From Ignavibacteria bacterium (lineage in GTDB: Bacteria > Bacteroidota > Ignavibacteria > Tepidaquicellales > Tepidaquicellaceae), in NCBI GenBank assembly GCA_028714695.1, contig JAQTLX010000002.1:352975-416974 (forward strand): a stretch of 64,000 nt of DNA. Direction: 5' to 3'. Below, in pieces: positions 27,260-36,272 of the stretch. The position numbers and the translations under genes are program-made. The notes below the pieces were generated by a model, which saw only the letters and a list, made by a program, of their open reading frames with translations, did not search any database and was not told where the DNA came from. Positions within the stretch are counted from its first letter, which is position 1, and every line of letters begins with the position of its first letter.

Positions 27260-27940
27260 GTGAAAAAAACAGTAATTTTAATTGGACTTTCTGTACTGAT
27301 TTTATTGACCGGTTACTACGTCAAGCGGAAATATTATGACCCGGGCCGCAGGCTTGACGAAGCAGCGGAGCAGGTCAAACAACTTGCCGACAGCAGCAAA
27401 ATTAAAGACGGCGACATTATTTTTCAAACATCACTTTCACAACAGAGCAAAGCCATCCAAAAAGCAACGAAATCCTCTTATTCGCACTGCGGTCTGATAT
27501 TCAAAGAAGGGAATGAATTTTTTGTATATGAGGCAGTGCAGCCCGTAAAAAAGACACTGCTTGACAAATGGATAGCAAGAGGAAAAGACGGACATTACGT
27601 TATCAAGCGGCTTAAAAACGCAGACCGTGTTTTAAACTCCGAAACGACTCTGAAAATAAAGCAAATCTGCGAATCATTTTTCGGTAAAAGTTACGACCTC
27701 ACATTTGAATGGTCGGACGATAAGATATACTGTTCGGAGTTAATCTGGAAAGCCTACGAGCGCGGTGCGGGAATCGAGATAGGCAGACTTCAGAAGTTAC
27801 GTGAATTCGACCTGACGGATGACGCGGTTAAAGAGAAAATGAAAGAGCGTTACGGCGGCAGCATTCCTTTAGACGAAACGGTAATTTCACCATCCGCGAT
27901 TTTTGAAAGTGATTTATTAATGACTGTAAAATCGAATTAA
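27260..27940 (+). CDS. YiiX-like permuted papain-fold cysteine hydrolase
   Basis: 226 residues with an N-terminal membrane anchor or signal (about 4-20), then a permuted NlpC/P60-type domain (YiiX/YebB). The catalytic His is H76 in SSYSHCGL, an acidic/polar partner lies in VYEAVQP, and the nucleophile is C158 in IYCSELIW. Such enzymes cleave amide bonds in peptidoglycan peptides or lipids at the envelope. The start is GTG. The next three genes follow closely on the same strand and include an L,D-transpeptidase, so a cell-wall role fits. Confidence 0.83.
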   Translation: MKKTVILIGLSVLILLTGYYVKRKYYDPGRRLDEAAEQVKQLADSSKIKDGDIIFQTSLSQQSKAIQKATKSSYSHCGLIFKEGNEFFVYEAVQPVKKTLLDKWIARGKDGHYVIKRLKNADRVLNSETTLKIKQICESFFGKSYDLTFEWSDDKIYCSELIWKAYERGAGIEIGRLQKLREFDLTDDAVKEKMKERYGGSIPLDETVISPSAIFESDLLMTVKSN

Positions 27941-27949
27941 AATTATAAT

Positions 27950-28795
27950 ATGAGGAAAATAATATTTGCAGTAATATTCACGACATTGTCGTTTACGGCA
28001 ATTGCTCAGACAAATATCACAGAGCAATATTTTAAAGCGGACAGTTTGTTATTGTCCGGCAGATTGCCGGAGGCATATAATATTTATAAAGAGATCCTGC
28101 CGAAAATAGACAAGAATGACACATTGTATAATTATGTTGTATGGTATTTTGTTCAAGTAACATCTATTCTTGAAGATGACAGACAGTTGCACGAAGATTA
28201 CACGAATTCGCTTAAATACAGTCTGGAAGCCCTTAAGTTAATACAGGATAACAAAGAAAATTTCGATAAGGAATTCGCGGACAGGGAACCATGGATGGTG
28301 AAGAATGTGATTGTTGCATATTTTGGACTGGAAAAACTCGATGAAGCAAAAAAATACAGGGATATTTTGTACAAAGGGTACAAAGAAAGGAATCTGCCTG
28401 ATGTAATTAATGAATACTTCAACTTTGACTTTTTTAAAGTCGGCGATAAAAATGTCTGGGGATATGAATGGTACCCTGAACTTCCCGATGACAGAGTATC
28501 CACCAGTTTTACTAAAATTGTTTACTACGTTTATTCAACAAAGCCTGACGGAACGGATAATGAGCAATTATACAGACTGCATGTCCTTATGTTCCATCAG
28601 GACAAAAAGGAAACCGAATTTGATTACATACTTGAAAAACAGCAGGATGTTGATAATTCAAAAGTTTGCGGCTCATATTACTCATGCACTTACAAAAAGG
28701 AAATCGATTACAAAAAACTAAGAAAAGATATAAAAGAAATTGTAAAAAACAACACGCAGCCTGATACGAAAAGAATAACTACCTGGAAAAAATAA
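27950..28795 (+). CDS. Secreted protein of unknown function
   Basis: 281 residues with a signal peptide (MRKIIFAVIFTTLSFTAIAQ). The middle has helical, TPR-like character (KADSLLLSGRLPEAYNIYKEI), and the C-terminal part has mixed strands ending in a Lys-rich tail. I do not recognise a family. It is 9 bases after the YiiX-like gene and 12 bases before the L,D-transpeptidase gene, so it is probably part of the same envelope operon. Confidence 0.7.
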   Translation: MRKIIFAVIFTTLSFTAIAQTNITEQYFKADSLLLSGRLPEAYNIYKEILPKIDKNDTLYNYVVWYFVQVTSILEDDRQLHEDYTNSLKYSLEALKLIQDNKENFDKEFADREPWMVKNVIVAYFGLEKLDEAKKYRDILYKGYKERNLPDVINEYFNFDFFKVGDKNVWGYEWYPELPDDRVSTSFTKIVYYVYSTKPDGTDNEQLYRLHVLMFHQDKKETEFDYILEKQQDVDNSKVCGSYYSCTYKKEIDYKKLRKDIKEIVKNNTQPDTKRITTWKK

Positions 28796-28807
28796 AAACA
28801 CTCGCGG

Positions 28808-29326
28808 ATGAAAAGAAAATTAATATGGGCTGCTGTTTTTGTTTTGCTGGCATGCATAGCGTTTTATTATTTTTATCCTGAAGAGGAACTGCCTGCCGGG
28901 GTAAAGGTGGACAATATTGTCGTTTTGAAATCGAAACGGGAGATGCTGGCATATTCGAAGGGACAACTTGTAAGGACGTACAAAGTATCGCTCAGCAGTC
29001 AATCCACAGGCGATAAAGAATTCGAAGGTGACAAAAAAACACCTGAAGGGGTATATTTCATAAACGACAAAAATCCGAACAGCGGATATCATAAAAATCT
29101 CGGAGTCTCATATCCCGACAGCATACACATTGAAAAAGCAAAACGTTTCGGGAAAAGCGCAGGCGGAGACATTAAAATTCACGGAATACGAAACTACATG
29201 GGATTTATCGGCAAGTTTCACCGCTGGCGCGACTGGACATTGGGCTGTATAGCATTGACAGATTGGGAAATAGACGAACTATACGACGCCGTGGATATAG
29301 GCACGCGAATAGAGATAAAGCCGTGA
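28808..29326 (+). CDS. L,D-transpeptidase (YkuD family)
   Basis: 172 residues with one N-terminal transmembrane or signal segment, then a YkuD domain starting IVVLKSKREMLAYSKG. The catalytic motif is present: H125 in IKIHGIRN and C147 in WTLGCIALT. These periplasmic enzymes make 3-3 cross-links in peptidoglycan or attach proteins to it. A helpful substrate motif GDKKTPEGVYFI is also seen. It follows the unknown secreted gene by 12 bases. Confidence 0.9.
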   Translation: MKRKLIWAAVFVLLACIAFYYFYPEEELPAGVKVDNIVVLKSKREMLAYSKGQLVRTYKVSLSSQSTGDKEFEGDKKTPEGVYFINDKNPNSGYHKNLGVSYPDSIHIEKAKRFGKSAGGDIKIHGIRNYMGFIGKFHRWRDWTLGCIALTDWEIDELYDAVDIGTRIEIKP

Positions 29327-29386
29327 CGGCATGGAAAATTATAAACTGTTACAGGCTTTTAACAATATCGGGAAAAAATAATTACA

Positions 29387-30340
29387 TTGAGAAGAAAAAT
29401 TTACAAACGGATAATTTGGTTTTTAGCGGTAATATTTATTCTTATGAATATTATCGCTTTGTTTCATGCATACAAATTCACGCATTTTGCGGAGAGCAAA
29501 ACCGAAAGGACAAAGAGCCCTGAATCTCTAACGGCATTTGACAAATTCCGTGCATTGCTTTTCGGTGTGAACAATCCAAGACCGGAGAACAATAAAATGC
29601 CCGGGAGGAATTACAAAGTAATAAACCTATCAGGCAATAAAAAAATCGAGTGCTGGCAAATTGAATCCGAGAAAAAAGATTCCGCATCAGGAACAGTGAT
29701 TATGTTTCACGGATATGGCGGCAACAAATCTTCTCTGCTTGGCAAATCGGAAGAACTTAATAAATCAGGTTACAACACTTTTGCTGTCGATTTCATGGGA
29801 AGCGGAGGTTCGGAAGGAAACCGGACTACACTTGGATATGAAGAAGCGGAAGAGGTGAAGACCGCATTTGATTACATAAAGGCGCAGGGAGAAAAGAACA
29901 TTTATTTATTCGGAACATCGATGGGTTCTGCCGCGATATTGAAAGCCATTTCCGATAATGATATTCATCCGAAAGGAATAATAATTGAATGTCCCTTCGG
30001 CTCGATGTATCAAACAACGTGCGCGAGGTTTAAAATCATGAACGCGCCGGTTTTTCCGATGGCGGGGCTGCTTGTTTTCTGGGGCGGCGTTCAGAACGGA
30101 TTCTGGGGGTTCGGGCACAACCCTGCGGAATATGCAAAGAAAGTGAATTGTCCCGCACTGCTTTTATACGGAGAAGAGGACAGGAAAGTGAGCCGAGCAG
30201 AAATAGACGAAATATATACAAACATGCACGGAGTGAAGTTTCTTAAAACCTATAAATACGCAGGGCATGATGACTATTTTGTGCAATACAAAGATGAATG
30301 GACAAAGGATGTAACGGATTTTTTAAAAAAAGTAAATTAA
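29387..30340 (+). CDS. Membrane-anchored alpha/beta hydrolase
   Basis: 317 residues with an N-terminal anchor helix (about 9-29) and an alpha/beta hydrolase domain. It has MFHGYGGNKSS, DFMGSGGSEG, the nucleophile elbow GTSMGS (S178), an acid in LLLYGEEDRKVS, and His in AGHDDYF. It is similar to the S33/BD-FAE-like peptidase or esterase group (YqkD type). The start is TTG at 29387; the first ATG would cut the anchor in half. It follows the L,D-transpeptidase by 60 bases. Confidence 0.83.
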   Translation: MRRKIYKRIIWFLAVIFILMNIIALFHAYKFTHFAESKTERTKSPESLTAFDKFRALLFGVNNPRPENNKMPGRNYKVINLSGNKKIECWQIESEKKDSASGTVIMFHGYGGNKSSLLGKSEELNKSGYNTFAVDFMGSGGSEGNRTTLGYEEAEEVKTAFDYIKAQGEKNIYLFGTSMGSAAILKAISDNDIHPKGIIIECPFGSMYQTTCARFKIMNAPVFPMAGLLVFWGGVQNGFWGFGHNPAEYAKKVNCPALLLYGEEDRKVSRAEIDEIYTNMHGVKFLKTYKYAGHDDYFVQYKDEWTKDVTDFLKKVN

Positions 30341-30374
30341 AAATCATATCAACATCACAATCAATATAAAAATC

Positions 30375-31466
30375 ATGGCAAACAAAATCAAAATTATCGG
30401 ATTGTTTCTGTTTTTAATCACGGGGCAGATTATATTCGCTCAAACAAACAAAGAAAAGGCGCTTGCAAAAGGAGAGGAAGCCGTCAAATTAATGGATGAA
30501 GGGAAAATTGATGCAAGCATAAAACTTCTGGAAGAAGCGCAAAAACTGGACCCTGAAAGTCTGAGTTTTCCGTATGAAACGGCATATGCCCTGTATTTGA
30601 AAAAGGATTACAACGGGGCGCTGAAAATATTAGAAAAAAATAAGAACCATAAAGATGTTAGCGAACGGTTTTTTCAGTTGTTCGGAAATAGTTATGATAT
30701 GTCAGGGAATTCAGAAAAAGCATTGGAAACGTACGATGCCGGTCTCAAAATTTTTCCTAAATCAGGCTGTCTGAATCTGGAGAAAGGTAATGTTTACTGG
30801 GGAAAAGAGGAATACGAAAAAGCGCTCCCATTCTATGAAAAGGGAATAATAGTCGAACCGGATTTTCCATCGAATTATTACAGGGCGGCGATATTATATT
30901 TCTGTTCGAATGAAAAAGTATGGGGAATGATATACGGCGAGATTTTTATGAATCTGGAACCGGGGAGTAAACGAACTGAGGAAATAAGCAAACTTTTGTA
31001 CGACACATACAAAAGAGGAATCAAGTATACATCCGACACAACATTTTCTGTCAGTTTCAGCAAGGAAATGGATTTACAGATTGACAGAACATCGGAACCT
31101 GACAAGATGAAAATGCCTTTTGGCATTTTTGTTTATGAACCGACATTGTCGTTAGCATTGATAAACGAGAAATCAATTAATATAAACTCACTGGACAGAA
31201 TCCGCAAAAACTTTGTAGAAATATATTACGAAAGCGGGATGGACAAAAAATATCCTAATATTCTTTTCGATTATCAGAAAAAATTACTTGATGCAGGTTA
31301 CCTCGAATGCTATAATCACTGGGTTCTAATGAAGGGCAATGAAGATGCTTTCGGTGACTGGTATGATTTAAATAAAGATAAATGGAATGATTTTATGAAA
31401 TGGTTCCCGAAAAATACACTTAAAGTCGATGAGTCGAACAGGTTTTATTCAGGACAGTATAAGTAA
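30375..31466 (+). CDS. Secreted TPR-repeat protein
   Basis: 363 residues with a signal peptide (MANKIKIIGLFLFLITGQIIFAQ) and about four tetratricopeptide-like repeats in residues 25-190 (AVKLMDEGKIDASIKLLEEA, ALETYDAGLKIFPKSG and EEYEKALPFYEKGI are typical). The C-terminal 170 residues are not recognised. TPR proteins of this kind act as protein-binding scaffolds at the envelope. It is last in the run of five envelope genes starting at 27260. Confidence 0.8.
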   Translation: MANKIKIIGLFLFLITGQIIFAQTNKEKALAKGEEAVKLMDEGKIDASIKLLEEAQKLDPESLSFPYETAYALYLKKDYNGALKILEKNKNHKDVSERFFQLFGNSYDMSGNSEKALETYDAGLKIFPKSGCLNLEKGNVYWGKEEYEKALPFYEKGIIVEPDFPSNYYRAAILYFCSNEKVWGMIYGEIFMNLEPGSKRTEEISKLLYDTYKRGIKYTSDTTFSVSFSKEMDLQIDRTSEPDKMKMPFGIFVYEPTLSLALINEKSININSLDRIRKNFVEIYYESGMDKKYPNILFDYQKKLLDAGYLECYNHWVLMKGNEDAFGDWYDLNKDKWNDFMKWFPKNTLKVDESNRFYSGQYK

Positions 31467-31623
31467 AATATCAGTTCTGAAAGTTGAACCTGAAGGTAAT
31501 TGGAAATAATTTTAGAATTTACGAATAGTGTTTTTGTATTCGTTATTTGTTATTCGGTATTTCGGCAAAGAACTACATATTCAATTGCAAATTGTAAATG
31601 TTAAATTAGTTATAGACAATTAA

Positions 31624-31682
31624 TCCCGATAGATAGGGACGTCCGCCATAGAGATGGCGGATCTTCGACAAAGAACGCATAA
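31624..31682 (+). repeat. 59-bp direct repeat, copy 1
   Basis: Matches 32772-32830 at 56 of 59 positions. It contains two small hairpins, TCCCGATAGATAGGGA and TCCGCCATAGAGATGGCGGA. The pair brackets the YCF48-type gene at 31715-32767. Confidence 0.93.
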
Positions 31683-31714
31683 TTAGTAATTAATATTTTT
31701 TTTTGGATGGATTT

Positions 31715-32767
31715 ATGGAAAAAATAATATTCAGAAAAATAATATTTTTTGTTTTTGGAGTTTCGTTTTCGGTCCTTTCATTTTCGCATTTGGTGTATTC
31801 GCAGAGCGGGTGGATTGCTCAGACGGTGAATGCTGCCAAATCGTTTAATGATGTATTTTTTATTAATTCGAATACGGGGTGGGCTGTGGGCGATACCGCT
31901 TTGGTTTTTAAGACTACTAACGGCGGGATTAACTGGGTGAGCCAGTATGTTAATCGCACAGGGGTCAAGTTGTTTTCGGTCAGGTTTATAAATCCAAATA
32001 CGGGTTTTGCCGCGGGGAGTCCTTCAACTGGTATTTTGGTTGATACTTATTTTTTCAAGACTACAAACGGCGGAATGAACTGGAACTGCACTTATTCGGA
32101 ATCCGGACATATTTATTTCAGAAGTATATTTCCCATCGATGAAAATATTATCTACGCTGCAATGGAAGGCAGTACGGGGTACCATTTGACAGGCGGTATT
32201 TATGTCTCTACAAACGGCGGTTCCAATTTTACAGAATTGGTAAGCAGAGGAGAGGGCAGTACTTTATATTTCATCAATGCAAATACAGGCTGGGCGTGCA
32301 CATATTATGCAGATGATACCGGAATGTCAGAAGGGTGTATTATGCAGACAACGGATGCCGGATTTAACTGGACTGTGCAGTATGCCGATTCGCTTACAAT
32401 TTCAACTCAGTTTCACAAAATACAGTTCTTGGATTTAAATACAGGCTATGCAATCGGTAGTTACCACAGGGGTACAAGATTATTTAAGACATCAGACGGA
32501 GGTGCAAATTGGGTGATTAAAGAATATTCGCACGATATGAATAAGGCGATGTTTTTTCTTAACCCTTCCGCAGGCTGGATTGGCGGGATGTGTTCTTCCG
32601 ATTCGGTATGCCTCTCTTATACTTCAGACGGCGGCGCAGCGTGGAATCCGCAGAAAACAAATTTTAATGAAGCGGTACAGAGCATTTACTTTATTGATAA
32701 ACTTACTGGCTGGATGGCTTTATCGTGTAATAACATATTGAAGACCGTCACAGGGGGGATTAAGTAA
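31715..32767 (+). CDS. Secreted YCF48-type beta-propeller protein without sorting domain
   Basis: About 350 residues. A signal peptide ends near VYSQSGW, followed by repeated F-(I/L)-N-x-N-TG(W/Y/F) and KTT(N/S)GG(I/A)NW units typical of YCF48/BNR-like propellers. Unlike the relative at 59155 it ends at TVTGGIK with no NPFNP sorting domain. An in-frame TTG at 31703 exists, but ATG 31715 matches the start of the remnant at 26316. It is bracketed by two nearly identical 59-bp repeats. The function is unknown; PSII assembly, the original YCF48 role, is not implied. Confidence 0.82.
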   Translation: MEKIIFRKIIFFVFGVSFSVLSFSHLVYSQSGWIAQTVNAAKSFNDVFFINSNTGWAVGDTALVFKTTNGGINWVSQYVNRTGVKLFSVRFINPNTGFAAGSPSTGILVDTYFFKTTNGGMNWNCTYSESGHIYFRSIFPIDENIIYAAMEGSTGYHLTGGIYVSTNGGSNFTELVSRGEGSTLYFINANTGWACTYYADDTGMSEGCIMQTTDAGFNWTVQYADSLTISTQFHKIQFLDLNTGYAIGSYHRGTRLFKTSDGGANWVIKEYSHDMNKAMFFLNPSAGWIGGMCSSDSVCLSYTSDGGAAWNPQKTNFNEAVQSIYFIDKLTGWMALSCNNILKTVTGGIK

Positions 32768-32771
32768 TTAG

Positions 32772-32830
32772 TCCCGATAGATCGGGATGTCCGCCAGAGA
32801 GATGGCGGATCTTCGACAAAGAACGCATAA
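32772..32830 (+). repeat. 59-bp direct repeat, copy 2
   Basis: Partner of 31624-31682 with 3 mismatches in 59. It starts 5 bases after the stop of the YCF48-type gene. Confidence 0.93.
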
Positions 32831-32877
32831 GTAATAATTAATTTTTAATTTTCGATAATCAACAATGAAGGATACAA

Positions 32878-33285
32878 ATGATGAAACATTTTAAGTTTAT
32901 TGAGACTATAATTTATGTCGAAGATCAGGAAGCGAGTTGCGAGTTTTACCGGAATATTTTCCGGAAGACGGCTGATCTAAATGTGCCGGGAATGACGGAA
33001 TTTATTTTATCGGACGATTTCAAATTCGGAATAATGCCGAACAAAGGGATAGCAAAAATTCTTGAGGGTAAAACTCCGCATCCGGACAGCGGGACAGGCA
33101 TCCCGAGGTGCGAGTTGTATTTGTATGCCGATGATATTCAATTTGAATTTGACAACGCGGTTAAAAGCGGCGCTAAATTAATCAGTCCGATAATTGACAG
33201 AGACTGGGGAGACAGAGTCTGTTACTTTTCGGATCCTGACGGGCATATAATAGCCTTTGCCGAGAAAATAATTAAAGAAGATTGA
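32878..33285 (+). CDS. VOC family protein (glyoxalase/bleomycin-resistance fold)
   Basis: 135 residues forming one vicinal-oxygen-chelate unit: ETIIYVEDQEASCEFYRNIF at the start and VCYFSDPDGHIIAFAEK at the end, the normal family boundaries. Substrate and metal use are not predictable; the usual first His/Glu ligand is replaced by E in IETI. AAGGA lies about 6 bases before two consecutive ATG codons. It is a single gene in the accessory zone. Confidence 0.85.
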   Translation: MMKHFKFIETIIYVEDQEASCEFYRNIFRKTADLNVPGMTEFILSDDFKFGIMPNKGIAKILEGKTPHPDSGTGIPRCELYLYADDIQFEFDNAVKSGAKLISPIIDRDWGDRVCYFSDPDGHIIAFAEKIIKED

Positions 33286-33434
33286 GCGATTTAAGATTCT
33301 GCTTCGTCTTAATTATTAGTTATAGACGGCAATTTCCATTTTGATTTCTTGCTTAATGTCCTGCCGCACAATATTTTACTAACCATAATCCATCAGGAAC
33401 AATTCCGCATTACTATTGTATAGATAAAAAGTTT

Positions 33435-34249
33435 ATGCTGTTTTTTTCTATGAAATATTTTATGAGCATGCGGTGGTTTTCAATTTTGATGTTTGTATTT
33501 ATCGTAATGTATCAAGCAGCGCATGCGCAGAGCGCGGGGCTGGAATACGCGATTACGCATTCGGCTTTAGAAGGCGGTTTTAAGAGCATGACGGTTGAAA
33601 ATGACGGGAGAGTCTGTCAGGAAAGCGGTTTCGCGGGCATTCCTCAGTTCAATCTTATGACGGCGCTTTTAAGAAAAGGACTTGAGATATCCAAAACAGG
33701 AAAGGGAAATTCGGGAGACGTGATAAAGGAGGAAGAGCAGCGGAGAATGAATCAGAAGGACACGCTTTTATTGATTTACCCGAATGCGCTTCCGGGTCTA
33801 AGTTTTTAAATGCTACTATCTATGACAGCATTAAAAATTGCCTCTCTTTTTATATCTCGAATTCCATGTCTGCCTCGACTACAAATTACTTTTTTGATAC
33901 GTCAGGAATGATAATACGGATGACGGGTTCTTTTCAGTCGGAATGCGCATCCAGCGGAGGAACATCTGAAACAGATTATACTTATTACCCTGAAAGGAAT
34001 GCCGTGAAAACCGTGTATTCATTCAGGAAAAGATATGAGCAGGTGTCTGAGATACAGTATATAACAGAATTGTTCTGGGGTGCGGATTTGATGCTGCCTG
34101 TTAATGAGGTTATTACGTATAAGCAAACGGGCAAAACGTATTCGTTTGAGTTTTCGTACAGGAATAATATTTTACGAAAAGCGGAAGTGACGGCGAGTGA
34201 AAAAGGGAAGTGCGTAAAAGAAAGTGAGTTGGTTTATTGGTTTAAGTGA
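33435..34249 (+). pseudogene. Secreted protein gene split by a frameshift
   Basis: The first frame (33435-33809) encodes a signal peptide and 100 residues ending NALPGLSF-stop. The second frame continues without a stop from about 33791 as GSKFLNATIYDSIKNC and runs to 34249. Joined at the TCCGGGTCT stretch near 33791-33799, the two give one protein of about 270 residues, consistent with loss of one base, perhaps in the G run. Either the gene is a young pseudogene or the assembly has an error. The ATG at 33866 is unlikely to be a real start. The product is not recognised. Confidence 0.75.
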
Positions 34250-34251
34250 AT

Positions 34252-34293
34252 TGCAGTTAGCGATTAGCGATTAGCAATTAACGATTAGCGGTT
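34252..34293 (+). repeat. Heptamer array AGCGATT type, 6 units
   Basis: Units TGCAGTT, AGCGATT, AGCGATT, AGCAATT, AACGATT and AGCGGTT, starting 2 bases after the stop of the frameshifted gene. Confidence 0.9.
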
Positions 34294-34766
34294 AGTTCTA
34301 TAATTTGGGATGTACGCGCGAAGGGGTCAGGGGATTTCAACTGACGGCAGTGAATATTGGATATGCATAATAATATCGTCCCTACAGGACTCTTGTTTCA
34401 ATCTTCAATCTTCAATTTTTAATCTTCAATGTTTCCCACTTCAATTTTTAATCTTCAATGTTTCCCAATCAAGAACAATGGGACGTCAGCCAGAAGGGCG
34501 GCGGATTTTGGATTTTCGCGTGTATGTCGAAAGAGGAGTAGCCGAATAAAAATGTTTGCTGCTCGTAATATTGATCCCCGATAAGAGTCCGCCCGGTCAT
34601 TTGATTCTAATCCCCACTCCGCGCGCCGCGGGCATCCCGCCCCGGCAAACTCACCTTAGTAAAACTTTGGCGGGCGGGTGCATATTCGGCAGAACTTTAT
34701 TGTTTTATTTTTTATTTTTGTGATATTCAGCAAAAATACAAAACAGTAATTTGACAGAGAAAATTT
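34294..34766. repeat. Spacer with higher-order TTCAATC array and GC-rich patch
   Basis: 34397-34467 is a heptamer array. After two TTCAATC units, the four-unit block TTCAATT-TTTAATC-TTCAATG-TTTCCCA occurs twice (34411-34438 and 34440-34467). At 34570-34585 there is a partial copy of the GATCCCCGATAAGAG hairpin found at 26200. 34620-34681 is strikingly GC-rich with GCATCCCGCCCC facing CGGGCGGGTGC, a likely hairpin. A 79-codon frame at 34310-34549 is not credible. Confidence 0.75.
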
Positions 34767-36014
34767 ATGAAAATTATTAAGTACATATTTCTGACAATCA
34801 TATCGATTGTTACAATACTCATTCTTTGGGTCAATGTTAGTCTGCATTCAGGAAACTATACACCTGCGGAAAAGAAAGCGGATATAATTTCTCAACTGAA
34901 ATATCTTGAATCGGAGTTGAAGAATAATAATCTCGGCGGCAGGATGCAGAAAGTATATCCTGAGGGTTTTGTTTTCTCAAATGTTTTATACGGTTTAACG
35001 TGGTGCGAACTAGCGCTTTCGGATAAAAACAATGACCCTGCGCTTAAAGAAAAAGCGGTTCGTGAAGCGCTTTATGCTTATAACGAAATTAATTCGGATA
35101 TAGCGAAATCGACTTTCGATAAGTCGCTTCTGCCTGAGTACGGAATATTTTACGTCGGCTGGAAAAATTATCTCCTTTCAAAAATACTGAGCGTGGATAC
35201 AACATTTGCGGAACATAAATTTTATTCAGATACGTTTGCCGCTCAATGCGATTTAATAAATGACAATATTAAAGGCGTTCTGAGTCCGTATCTGCAATCG
35301 TATTCCGGACAGGCATGGCCGGTCGATATGTTTGTGGCGATGACGTCTTTAAAAAATTACGATAAAATATACGTACCGAAGTACGAATCGGATATCGCCG
35401 GCTGGATGCTTAATGTAAAGCGGCGCCTTGACCCAGCAACGCTTATGATACCTCATAAAGTAGATACAAAAAACGGCAGGTCGGCGCAGGGAACACGGGG
35501 GTCATCAATGAGTTTAATTCTCAGGATGCTGGCGGAAATCGATATGGATTATGCTAAGGAGCAGTATAAACTTTTCGAAAGTAAATTCGTATCGACAACA
35601 TTCGGACTGCCGTCCGTTCTGGAATACCCGGAAGGTCAGAAGGGCAGCGGTGATATTGATTCAGGTCCCGTAATATTCGGAGTCGGATTTTCGGGGACAA
35701 TTGTGTCTATCGGCACTTTTTCAGTAATGGGAAATAGTGAATTATCGGAAAAACAGTTTAAGACAGTCAATGCATTCGGTTTTTCAAATTCTTTTAGTAA
35801 TGAAAAGAAATATTTATTCGGTAAAGTCCCGATTGCGGACGCGTTTATTGCATGGGGGAGAGCAAGCGGGTTAAAAAATCAGGAATCCGCGCAGAACTAT
35901 TCTTCTTCGTGGACAGTTAAATTTCACATCATATCATTTTTCATTATTGCAGTGCTCTGGGCGGCGTATTTTATTGGAAATGTTTTGAGGAGGAAAAGGA
36001 CGATTAGCAATTAG
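34767..36014 (+). CDS. Membrane protein with helical extracytoplasmic domain, unknown function
   Basis: 415 residues with a transmembrane helix at each end (about 5-24 and 388-408) and a large domain between, probably all-helical. Motifs such as SGQAWPVDMFVAMTSL, GTRGSSMSLILRML and GDIDSGPVIFGVG recall alpha/alpha-barrel enzymes (the linalool dehydratase/isomerase fold is one possibility), but I cannot name the family. Its last codons (T-I-S-N-stop) are encoded by the heptamer array that begins at 35999, so the original C-terminus may have been replaced. Confidence 0.75.
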   Translation: MKIIKYIFLTIISIVTILILWVNVSLHSGNYTPAEKKADIISQLKYLESELKNNNLGGRMQKVYPEGFVFSNVLYGLTWCELALSDKNNDPALKEKAVREALYAYNEINSDIAKSTFDKSLLPEYGIFYVGWKNYLLSKILSVDTTFAEHKFYSDTFAAQCDLINDNIKGVLSPYLQSYSGQAWPVDMFVAMTSLKNYDKIYVPKYESDIAGWMLNVKRRLDPATLMIPHKVDTKNGRSAQGTRGSSMSLILRMLAEIDMDYAKEQYKLFESKFVSTTFGLPSVLEYPEGQKGSGDIDSGPVIFGVGFSGTIVSIGTFSVMGNSELSEKQFKTVNAFGFSNSFSNEKKYLFGKVPIADAFIAWGRASGLKNQESAQNYSSSWTVKFHIISFFIIAVLWAAYFIGNVLRRKRTISN

Positions 36015-36068
36015 CGATTAACGATTATATATTAACAATTAGCAATTAGCGATTGACGATTTATCATT
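35999..36068 (+). repeat. Heptamer array AGCGATT type, 10 units, overlapping a gene end
   Basis: Ten units (GACGATT, AGCAATT, AGCGATT, AACGATT, ATATATT, AACAATT, AGCAATT, AGCGATT, GACGATT, TATCATT). The TAG stop of the preceding gene lies inside units 2-3. A reverse-oriented run (TTAATTA, TTAATTA, CTCATTA, CTAATTA, CTAATTG) is at 36234-36268, just before the next gene. Confidence 0.93.
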
Positions 36069-36272
36069 TACGAAATTACTTACATCTGAAATTACATTAA
36101 TTCAATAGATAAATTTGTTTTGAATCCCGGGTTTGCGGAGATATAAGCAAATTCAATTTTAAATTTTAAATTAGTTAATTTATATTTCGAAATATAGAAT
36201 GAGTTCCGATACTCCCGGATTAGTCGTTTATCTTTAATTATTAATTACTCATTACTAATTACTAATTGTTAA

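Noticed and set aside
34310-34549. 79-codon open frame
   Set aside because: It lies over the TTCAATC heptamer array and repeat pieces, has no ribosome-binding site, and its composition looks random.
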